Source: Streptomyces sp. A2-16
GTDB lineage: Bacteria; Actinomycetota; Actinomycetes; Streptomycetales; Streptomycetaceae
Length of the DNA: 64,000 nucleotides
NCBI RefSeq assembly: GCF_018128905.1
Contig: NZ_CP063808.1
Span: forward strand, 3,224,001 to 3,288,000
Direction: 5' to 3'
Shown here: in pieces, positions 57,826-64,000 of the stretch
Layout of the letters: each line of letters opens with the position of its first letter
Position numbering within the stretch: the first letter of the stretch is position 1
Translations under genes and position numbers: made by a program
The notes under the pieces: generated by a model
Database searches by the model: none
The model's input: the letters and a program-made list of their open reading frames with translations, nothing else
Told to the model about the DNA's origin: nothing

Positions 57826-58521
57826 CTACTCGGCAGGGAATGCCACAGCGGCGAAATGATCCGGCCCGCTGGGCAGGTTATGCACGGTCCAGGTGTTCGC
57901 TGGACAGCCGCCGACCGAGTGGCGAACCAGCGCGCGCGAGCGCTCCGGATGTACATCGAGGCGCCCCATTGCGGCCTCGATGCCGATACCGCTCGCCTTG
58001 GTCACGGCTTCTTTTCGCGTCCAGCAGCGGATGAATTCGGCCGGGAGCCGTTCGGCGGGGACCTCTGCCATATAGGATCGCTCGCCGCCCGTCAGAACGG
58101 CTTCGGCCAGCCGCGCCAGCCGCTCGGCGTTGAACGGTCGCACCCTCTCGATATCGGCACCCACCCGTACCCCGTCGGCGACCGCGCACAGCCAGTACGG
58201 TCCTGACCTGGACAGACTCAGCTCCAACGAGGTCCGTGGCGACTGAATGAAAGGGCGGCCGTGGCTTGTCCGGCCGCAGCCTGGGCAACGGTGACGATCG
58301 AAGCGGATATCACCCGCGCCGCAGCCGAGCAGATCCGAGAGCATGCGCCGCACCGCCGCGTGCGCGGCTGCGTAATGGGCTCCACGGACCCGGTCTCGGA
58401 AAGCCGAGAACCTGGCTCTTTCTTCCGGACCGAGCAGTGCGAGATCGCGTGAGTGCAGGGTGTCGGACGCCCGGCCGGACCGGAGAACGATTCTTGTGTC
58501 GAGTACCGTTCTGGCCGTCAT
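57826..58521 (-). CDS. Sfp-type 4'-phosphopantetheinyl transferase
   Basis: The 231-residue Sfp/AcpT-family enzyme has GVRVGADIERVRP (Mg-binding Asp and Glu) and FIRCWTRKEAVTKASGIG (WxxKEA). It transfers phosphopantetheine from CoA to carrier proteins and should activate the three cluster ACPs. An upstream stretch HRCPGCGRTSHGRPFI is Cys-rich, as in several actinobacterial Sfp-like proteins. ATG 58521 has only a weak ribosome site. The LuxR gene follows on the same strand. It marks the right edge of the cluster. Confidence 0.92.
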   Translation of the reverse strand: MTARTVLDTRIVLRSGRASDTLHSRDLALLGPEERARFSAFRDRVRGAHYAAAHAAVRRMLSDLLGCGAGDIRFDRHRCPGCGRTSHGRPFIQSPRTSLELSLSRSGPYWLCAVADGVRVGADIERVRPFNAERLARLAEAVLTGGERSYMAEVPAERLPAEFIRCWTRKEAVTKASGIGIEAAMGRLDVHPERSRALVRHSVGGCPANTWTVHNLPSGPDHFAAVAFPAE

Positions 58522-58933
58522 GGTCGGTGCCGCCCCGAAGGGTAATCCACGCAGGACCGCATACCTGTGTTCTGCATCGCCATTTGCTCCCCCGTCGAAC
58601 GATAGCGCAGATGGAATGATCTTACGAATGTGCTGAGGAGGTTGCAAGGATGAAGAATCCGCCAGACCTCCACCACCTTTGGACAGGTTCTCGGCCGCCC
58701 TGGCGTTCGTTTGGTGCCCCGTGATAGTACGGACCTGGCGCAAGGGTATTTCTTTCGTAAATTCGCAACCCGGATGTTTATCGATGGCCATGACCGTCCC
58801 GGCAGCCCCGAGGCCGGTGCGCGGGTGTGAAGCGGAACTGTGGCACCGCTTAAGAAATCCTCGATGGACCAGGACGGTGCCGTACGGCAGATTGCTGGAC
58901 GTTTCCACCCCTCGTACCCACAGGAGCCGTAGC
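58522..58933. other. 412-bp cluster boundary region; only a small ORF seen
   Basis: This stretch between the leftward phosphopantetheinyl transferase and rightward tdh is noticeably AT-richer (for example GGGTATTTCTTTCGTAAATT near 58745) than the genes on either side. It must hold promoters for both directions. The 24-residue ORF at 58650 is annotated separately; nothing else with a ribosome site is visible. Confidence 0.5.
58650..58724 (+). CDS. Possible 24-residue small ORF at the cluster edge
   Basis: ATG 58650 opens [15 protein letters not shown] and ends in PPWRSFGAP. The Shine-Dalgarno AGGAGG lies at 58636-58641 with ideal 8-base spacing, better than that of many real genes here. Codon use is not Streptomyces-like (AAT, TCT, CGT, TTT), so it may be a leader peptide, a small peptide gene, or the 5' remnant of a lost gene. 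Function unknown. Confidence 0.4.
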   Translation: MKNPPDLHHLWTGSRPPWRSFGAP

Positions 58934-59962
58934 GTGAAGGCGCTGGTCAAGGAGAAGGCGGAGCCCGGGCTGTGGCTCGTGGACGTCCCGGAGCCCGCCG
59001 TCGGACCCGGCGACGTACTGATCAAGGTGCTGCGCACCGGGATCTGCGGCACCGATCTGCACATCCGGTCCTGGGACGGCTGGGCGCAGCAGGCCATCCG
59101 GACCCCGCTCGTGCTGGGGCACGAGTTCGTCGGCGAGGTCGTGGACACCGGGCGCGATGTCACGGAGATCAAGCCCGGCGACCGGGTGAGCGGCGAAGGG
59201 CACCTCGTCTGCGGCAAGTGCCGCAACTGCCTCGCCGGGCGACGGCACCTGTGCCGGGCCACGGTCGGACTCGGGGTCGGCCGGGACGGGGCCTTCGCGG
59301 AGTACGTCGTGCTGCCGGCGGCCAACGTGTGGGTGCACCGAGTCCCCGTGGAACTCGACGTGGCCGCGATCTTCGACCCGTTCGGCAACGCCGTGCACAC
59401 CGCGCTCTCCTTCCCGCTGGTCGGCGAGGACGTGCTGATCACCGGTGCGGGGCCGATCGGGCTGATGGCGGCGGCGGTCGCCCGGCACGCGGGGGCCCGC
59501 AACGTCGTCGTCACCGACGTCAGCGAGGAGCGCCTGGAGCTGGCCCGCAAGATCGGAGTGAGCCTCGCGCTGAACGTCTCGGACGCCGGGATCGCCGACG
59601 GGCAGCGGGAGTTGGGGCTGCGCGAGGGCTTCGACATCGGCCTGGAGATGTCCGGGCGGCCGGAGGCCCTGCGCGACATGATCGCCAACATGACGCACGG
59701 CGGCCGGATCGCGATGCTGGGACTGCCGGCCGCGGAGTTCGCCGTCGACTGGGCCCGGATCGTCACCTCCATGATCACCATCAAGGGCATCTACGGCCGT
59801 GAGATGTTCGAGACCTGGTACGCGATGTCGGTCCTCCTGGAGGGCGGCCTCGACCTCGCCCCCGTGATCACCGGCCGGTACGGGTACCGCGACTTCGAGG
59901 CGGCGTTCGCCGACGCGGCGAGCGGCCGCGGCGGCAAGGTCATCCTCGACTGGACCAACTGA
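58934..59962 (+). CDS. tdh: L-threonine 3-dehydrogenase
   Basis: The 342-residue zinc-dependent MDR dehydrogenase oxidises L-threonine to 2-amino-3-oxobutanoate with NAD+. Catalytic zinc ligands are in [10 protein letters not shown] and LGHEFVGEV, the structural zinc Cys group is [15 protein letters not shown], and the nucleotide motif is [23 protein letters not shown] 58934 follows AGGAG with 7-base spacing. It is 14 bp upstream of kbl, which supports the threonine pathway assignment over a general alcohol dehydrogenase. Confidence 0.95.
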   Translation: MKALVKEKAEPGLWLVDVPEPAVGPGDVLIKVLRTGICGTDLHIRSWDGWAQQAIRTPLVLGHEFVGEVVDTGRDVTEIKPGDRVSGEGHLVCGKCRNCLAGRRHLCRATVGLGVGRDGAFAEYVVLPAANVWVHRVPVELDVAAIFDPFGNAVHTALSFPLVGEDVLITGAGPIGLMAAAVARHAGARNVVVTDVSEERLELARKIGVSLALNVSDAGIADGQRELGLREGFDIGLEMSGRPEALRDMIANMTHGGRIAMLGLPAAEFAVDWARIVTSMITIKGIYGREMFETWYAMSVLLEGGLDLAPVITGRYGYRDFEAAFADAASGRGGKVILDWTN

Positions 59963-59976
59963 CTTAGGGACTGACG

Positions 59977-61170
59977 ATGTTCGACTCCGTGCGCGACGAC
60001 CTGCGCGCCACCCTCGACGAGATCCGCGCCGCCGGACTGCACAAGCCCGAGCGCGTGATCGACACCCCGCAGTCGGCGACCGTGAACGTCTCCGCGGGCG
60101 GCCGCCCCGGCGAGGTCCTCAACTTCTGCGCCAACAACTACCTCGGTCTCGCCGACCACCCCGAGGTGATCGCCGCCGCCCACGCCGCCCTGGACCGCTG
60201 GGGCTACGGCATGGCCTCCGTGCGCTTCATCTGCGGCACCCAGGAGGTCCACAAGGAGCTGGAGGCGCGGCTGTCCGCCTTCCTCGGGCAGGAGGACACG
60301 ATCCTGTACTCCTCCTGCTTCGACGCCAACGGCGGTGTCTTCGAGACCCTGCTCGGCCCCGAGGACGCGGTGATCTCCGACGCCCTCAACCACGCGTCCA
60401 TCATCGACGGCATCCGGCTCTCGAAGGCCCGCCGCTTCCGCTACGCCAACCGTGATCTGGCCGACCTGGAACGGCAGTTGAAGGAGGCCGCGGGCGCCCG
60501 CCGCAAGCTGATCGTCACCGACGGGGTCTTCTCCATGGACGGCTACGTGGCGCCCCTGAAGGAGATCTGCGACCTCGCCGACCGCCACGACGCCATGGTC
60601 ATGGTCGACGACTCCCACGCGGTCGGATTCGTCGGCCCCGGCGGCCGCGGCACCCCCGAACTGCACGGCGTCATGGACCGCGTCGACATCATCACGGGCA
60701 CCCTCGGCAAGGCGCTCGGCGGTGCCTCCGGGGGTTACGTCGCCGCCCGCGCCGAGATCGTCGCGCTCCTGCGTCAGCGCTCACGGCCGTACCTCTTCTC
60801 CAACACGCTCGCCCCGGTGATCGCCGCGGCCTCCCTGAAGGTCATCGACCTGCTGGAGTCGGCGGACGACCTGCGGGTGCGGCTGCGCGAGAACACCGCG
60901 CTGTTCCGGCGCCGCATGACGGAGGAGGGCTTCGACGTCCTGCCCGGCGATCACGCCATCGCGCCGGTGATGATCGGGGACGCGGCGCAGGCCGGGCGTC
61001 TTGCGGAGCTGCTCCTCGAGCGGGGCGTGTACGTGATCGGCTTCTCGTACCCGGTGGTCCCGCAGGGGCAGGCGCGCATCAGGGTGCAGCTCTCGGCGGC
61101 CCATTCCACCGAGGACGTGAACCGGGCGGTCGACGCGTTCGTCGCGGCCAGGGCCGAGATGGCCGGTTAG
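59977..61170 (+). CDS. kbl: Glycine C-acetyltransferase (2-amino-3-ketobutyrate CoA ligase)
   Basis: A PLP alpha-oxoamine synthase of 397 residues, Schiff-base Lys245 in [13 protein letters not shown], with [15 protein letters not shown] and [14 protein letters not shown]. It cleaves 2-amino-3-oxobutanoate with CoA to glycine and acetyl-CoA, completing threonine degradation begun by tdh just upstream. It is a homologue of the ALA synthase at 28554, but SVRFICGTQ and the tdh neighbour distinguish it. Confidence 0.95.
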   Translation: MFDSVRDDLRATLDEIRAAGLHKPERVIDTPQSATVNVSAGGRPGEVLNFCANNYLGLADHPEVIAAAHAALDRWGYGMASVRFICGTQEVHKELEARLSAFLGQEDTILYSSCFDANGGVFETLLGPEDAVISDALNHASIIDGIRLSKARRFRYANRDLADLERQLKEAAGARRKLIVTDGVFSMDGYVAPLKEICDLADRHDAMVMVDDSHAVGFVGPGGRGTPELHGVMDRVDIITGTLGKALGGASGGYVAARAEIVALLRQRSRPYLFSNTLAPVIAAASLKVIDLLESADDLRVRLRENTALFRRRMTEEGFDVLPGDHAIAPVMIGDAAQAGRLAELLLERGVYVIGFSYPVVPQGQARIRVQLSAAHSTEDVNRAVDAFVAARAEMAG

Positions 61171-61197
61171 CCCCGACGGCTTGCGATAATCGATCCC

Positions 61198-62100
61198 ATG
61201 ATCGAAGCGCGGCGGCTCCACATCCTCCGTGCGGTGGCCGACCACCGTACGGTCACGGCGGCTGCCGCCGCGCTGTATCTCACGCCCTCGGCGGTCTCGC
61301 AGCAGCTCACGGCCCTGGAGCAGGAGACCGGACATCGTCTGGTGGAGCGCGGCGCCAAGGGCGTACGGCTGACCCCGGCGGGCGAGATCCTGCTCAGCCA
61401 CGCCCACGCGGTCCTCGCCCAGCTGGAGCGGGCCGAGGCGGAGCTGGCCGCCTACAGCTCGGGCGCGGCGGGGACGGTCACGGTCGCCTCCTTCGCGACC
61501 GGGATCGCCCTGGTCGTGGCGCCCGCGGTGGCCCGCCTCGCCGCGACGGCCCCCGGCATCCACCTGCGCGTCCTGGACGCCGAGGGCGACGCCAGCCTGC
61601 CGATGGTCCTTGACCGGCAGGTCGACGTGGCGGTCGCCGTGGAGTACCGCGGGGCCCCGCCCGCCGACGACCCGCGCCTGGCACACGTGCCGCTCTACGC
61701 CGAGCCCTTCGACGCGGTCGTGCCGGTGAGCCACCGGCTGGCCGACGCGGGCGAGGTGCCTCTTGCGGAGCTCGCCAAGGACCCGTGGATCGGCCCCTAC
61801 CCGGGCAACCCCTGCCACGACGTCGTGGTCCTCGCCTGCGAGAGCGCCGGATTCCAGCCACGCCTGGAGCACTCCTCGGACGACTTCCGCGCGGTGGTCG
61901 CGCTGGCGTCGGCGGACGCCGGGGTGGCGTTGGTGCCGCGGTCGGCACTGATCGGGATGGGCCTCGCCGGAGTGGTCGTACGGCCCGTCGACGGGGTGGC
62001 CCCGACCCGCCGGGTCTTCGCGGCCGTACGCCGGGGGGCCGAGGAGCATCCCCTGATCCGCCCCGTCCTGGACGCGCTCGAGGCCGTCGCCGAGGGGTAG
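61198..62100 (+). CDS. LysR-family transcriptional regulator
   Basis: The 300-residue product has an N-terminal HTH ([46 protein letters not shown]) and a periplasmic-binding-like effector domain. It lies 27 bp downstream of kbl on the same strand and may be read with tdh-kbl, though it is not divergent from any obvious target. Effector unknown. Confidence 0.9.
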   Translation: MIEARRLHILRAVADHRTVTAAAAALYLTPSAVSQQLTALEQETGHRLVERGAKGVRLTPAGEILLSHAHAVLAQLERAEAELAAYSSGAAGTVTVASFATGIALVVAPAVARLAATAPGIHLRVLDAEGDASLPMVLDRQVDVAVAVEYRGAPPADDPRLAHVPLYAEPFDAVVPVSHRLADAGEVPLAELAKDPWIGPYPGNPCHDVVVLACESAGFQPRLEHSSDDFRAVVALASADAGVALVPRSALIGMGLAGVVVRPVDGVAPTRRVFAAVRRGAEEHPLIRPVLDALEAVAEG

Positions 62101-62136
62101 GGAACCGGCCACCGGCCGAACGCAGTCTGGGTTGAC

Positions 62137-63510
62137 ATGCGTGTGACGATGATCCTTCCGGCCCTGACCGAGGCGACCAGCCCGCTGTTCCGGCCCATCA
62201 AGTACTCGCTGTTCCCGCCGCTCGGCCTTGCGACCCTGGCCGGCTACCTGGACCCCGACGACGAGATCACGCTCCACGACGAACACGTCGAACGGATCGA
62301 CCTGGAAGCCCTCGACACCCCCGACCTCCTGGTCGTCCAGCCGTACATCACCTCGGCCCGCCGCAGCTACGAGATCGCCGACCACTTCCGCGCCCGGGGC
62401 GTCCACGTCGCCATGGGCGGCCTGCACGTCACCTCGCTACCCGAGGAGGCGGCCGCCCACGCCGACACGATCTTCACGGGCCCGGGCGAGGACACCTGGC
62501 CGCTGTTCCTGAAGGACTTCCGCGACGGCGTCCCGGCCCGCCGCTACGACTCGAAGGAGCGCACCCTGGCGGGACTGCCGCCCATAAGACGCGACCTGAT
62601 CAAGCGTCACCTGTATCTCGTCCCCAACTCCATCGTCGTGTCACGGGGTTGCCCGCACCACTGCGACTTCTGCTACAAGGACGCCTTCTTCGAGGGCGGG
62701 AAGTCCTTCTACACCCAGGCCGTCGACGACGCCCTGGCCGAGATCGACCGACTGCCCGGCCGTCATCTCTACTTCCTCGACGACCACCTGCTGGGCAACC
62801 GGCGCTTCGCGGAAGCCCTGTTCGACGGCATGAAGGGCATGGGCCGACTGTGGCAGGCGGCGGGCACCGTCAACTCGGTACTGCGACCGGATCTGTTGGA
62901 GCGGGCGGTGGAGGCGGGGCTGCGCAGCCTGTTCGTCGGCTTCGAGACCGTCAACGACGCGAACCTCGCCGAGCGCCGCAAGAACCAGAACATCGGCACC
63001 GACTACGCGGCCGCGGTACGTCGACTGCACGACGCCGGGGTCATGGTCAACGCCAGCTTCGTCTTCGGGCTCGACCAGGACGGCCCCGACGTCTTCGACC
63101 GGACCGTCGCCTGGGCCGTGGAACAGGGCATCGAGACGGCGACCTTCCACATCATGACGCCGTATCCCTCCACGGGTCTGTGGAAGCAGCTGGAGTCCGA
63201 GAACCGCATCGTGCACCGCGACTGGGACCTGTACGACACCCGTCATGTCGTCTATCGACCAGCGGGCATGACGCCCCGTCAGCTGGAGGACGGCTACTGG
63301 CGGGCGTACCGCGATTTCTACCGCTGGTCCAACATCTGGCGCGGCTCGGCGGCCCAGCCCGGCCGGCACGAACGGCTGCGGCATCTCGCCTACGCGGGCG
63401 GCTGGAAGAAGTTCGAGCCCGCGTGGGACCTGCTGATCCGGTCGCAGCGGGTGGTGCGGGCGATGCCCGCGCTGGAGCGCACGCTGGCGGCGTTCGGCGG
63501 CAGGGAGTAG
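62137..63510 (+). CDS. B12-binding-domain radical SAM protein
   Basis: The 457-residue protein has an N-terminal cobalamin-binding-like domain (residues 1-140, including MGGLHVTSLPEEAAAHADTIFTGPGE) and a radical SAM core with CPHHCDFC (about residues 171-178). The C-terminal part carries FHIMTPYPSTGLW and a DUF4070-like region typical of hopanoid/PhpK/methylthiotransferase relatives. Such proteins perform methylations or rearrangements; the substrate is unknown. No peptide precursor or sterol gene is adjacent. Confidence 0.88.
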   Translation: MRVTMILPALTEATSPLFRPIKYSLFPPLGLATLAGYLDPDDEITLHDEHVERIDLEALDTPDLLVVQPYITSARRSYEIADHFRARGVHVAMGGLHVTSLPEEAAAHADTIFTGPGEDTWPLFLKDFRDGVPARRYDSKERTLAGLPPIRRDLIKRHLYLVPNSIVVSRGCPHHCDFCYKDAFFEGGKSFYTQAVDDALAEIDRLPGRHLYFLDDHLLGNRRFAEALFDGMKGMGRLWQAAGTVNSVLRPDLLERAVEAGLRSLFVGFETVNDANLAERRKNQNIGTDYAAAVRRLHDAGVMVNASFVFGLDQDGPDVFDRTVAWAVEQGIETATFHIMTPYPSTGLWKQLESENRIVHRDWDLYDTRHVVYRPAGMTPRQLEDGYWRAYRDFYRWSNIWRGSAAQPGRHERLRHLAYAGGWKKFEPAWDLLIRSQRVVRAMPALERTLAAFGGRE

Positions 63511-63594
63511 AGGATCGCAGGGGGCTGGAGGGCGCAGGGACCGGGAGGCCGCGGGGACTGGATGGAATCTCGTATGTGGGATAGCTTCCCGGAT

Positions 63595-64000
63595 ATGAAA
63601 CAGCAGTCGCCTGACCCCGTCGACACCCGCCTCGGCCTCCGGCTCGCCGAGCTGCGGGCCGGGCGTGGCTGGTCCCTGGGCGAGTTGGCCGAGCGCAGCG
63701 GAGTCAGCAGGTCCACCCTCTCCCGCGCGGAGCGCGCCGAGATCAGCCCCACCGCCTCGCTGCTGAACCGGCTGTGCGGGGTGTACGGACGGACCATGTC
63801 CCAACTGCTCAGCGAGGTGGAGGACGAGCCCGCACCGGTGGTCCGGGGCGCCGAGCAGCCGGTGTGGGAGGACCGGGCCTCCGGGTTCGTACGGAGGTCG
63901 GTGTCGCCGCCGCACCCCGGGCTGCGCGGCGAACTCGTCGAGGGGCGGCTGGCCGCCGGCGCCGACATCGCCTACGACCGGCCGCCCGTGCCCGGCCTGG
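63595..64000 (+). CDS. XRE-family regulator with cupin domain, N-terminal part (3' end outside window)
   Basis: The first 135 residues show a complete HTH (LRLAELRAGRGWSLGELAERSGVSRSTLSRAERAEISPTASLLNRL) and the beginning of the region linking to a cupin sensor. It is cut by the right end of the window. ATG 63595 has no strong ribosome site. The sequence GGGATAGCTTCCC just upstream is a short palindrome that could be an autoregulatory operator. Confidence 0.82.
   Translation, partial: MKQQSPDPVDTRLGLRLAELRAGRGWSLGELAERSGVSRSTLSRAERAEISPTASLLNRLCGVYGRTMSQLLSEVEDEPAPVVRGAEQPVWEDRASGFVRRSVSPPHPGLRGELVEGRLAAGADIAYDRPPVPGL

Larger units (their letters stand above)
26896..58521. other. Manumycin-type (asukamycin-like) polyene biosynthetic gene cluster
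   Basis: The combination of GriI- and GriH-like 3,4-AHBA enzymes, a C5N-type ALA synthase flanked by adenylating enzymes, a ChcA-type cyclohexanecarboxylate module, a dissociated KAS III/KS-CLF/ACP polyene synthase, an N-acetyltransferase-like amide synthase and a two-component flavin monooxygenase pair is, to my knowledge, specific to manumycin-family compounds with a cyclohexyl starter. Boundaries are set at the first adenylating enzyme and the phosphopantetheinyl transferase. The SDR/NTF2 genes to the left appear to belong to another regulon. Confidence 0.85.

Noticed and set aside
59977..61170. Second ALA synthase for C5N formation
   Set aside because: The tdh neighbour and the kbl-type motifs indicate glycine C-acetyltransferase of threonine catabolism.

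Overview
The window is very GC-rich, has strong G/C bias at third codon positions, many GTG/TTG starts and 4-bp ATGA/GTGA gene overlaps. It carries a Streptomyces conservon, a hopanoid-type operon and a c-di-AMP (ydaO-type) riboswitch in front of a cell-wall hydrolase. All of this points to a Streptomyces chromosome. I see no tRNA, rRNA, insertion sequence, phage gene or CRISPR array. Both ends cut a gene: hpnH at the left and an XRE-cupin regulator at the right.

Left arm (1-26.6 kb), mostly ordinary Streptomyces genes. Positions 1-5319 are the end of a hopanoid operon (hpnH, ispG, dxs, class III aminotransferase). Next come an XRE-cupin regulator with a 40-residue membrane protein, a tyrosine phosphatase, a GH36 alpha-galactosidase, a LysM/M23 peptidase behind a riboswitch, a DUF6250-like secreted protein, an SGNH hydrolase, a Leu/Glu-type dehydrogenase with its TetR regulator, and a metallo-beta-lactamase-fold protein. 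A conservon (cvnA-B-C-D) with a GAF gene follows at 16.7-21.5 kb. After it lies a group with a TetR regulator, GPP34 protein, MFS permease, muconolactone-isomerase-like protein, LysR regulator, SDR and NTF2-like protein.

Central region (about 26.9-58.5 kb): a complete-looking biosynthetic cluster that I read as a manumycin-family (asukamycin-like) type II polyene pathway. It has four supply modules. (1) GriI- and GriH-like enzymes make 3-amino-4-hydroxybenzoate (3,4-AHBA), the m-C7N core, with an adjacent adenylating enzyme. (2) A 5-aminolevulinate synthase between two adenylating enzymes makes and attaches the C5N aminohydroxycyclopentenone. (3) A five-gene overlapping run (EPSP-synthase/CoA-ligase fusion, acyl-CoA dehydrogenase, ChcA-like reductase, old-yellow-enzyme reductase) makes a cyclohexanecarboxyl-CoA-type starter from shikimate. 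(4) A dissociated highly reducing PKS (two KAS III, KS plus short CLF, three ACPs, KR, paired hotdog dehydratases with a chorismate-mutase-like protein, thioesterase) builds the polyenes. An arylamine N-acetyltransferase homologue is the likely amide synthase joining upper chain to core amine. A FAD monooxygenase, a luciferase-like monooxygenase and a flavin reductase probably oxidise the core to the epoxyquinol. An MFS exporter, a TetR and a LuxR-type regulator and a Sfp-type phosphopantetheinyl transferase complete the set.

Right arm (58.9-64 kb): tdh-kbl threonine catabolism, a LysR regulator, a B12-binding radical SAM protein and a truncated XRE-cupin regulator.

Functions were assigned by reading motifs and gene order; no database search was possible. 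The asukamycin comparison rests on recalled family knowledge, and I cannot tell whether this is that cluster itself or a relative making a different congener.
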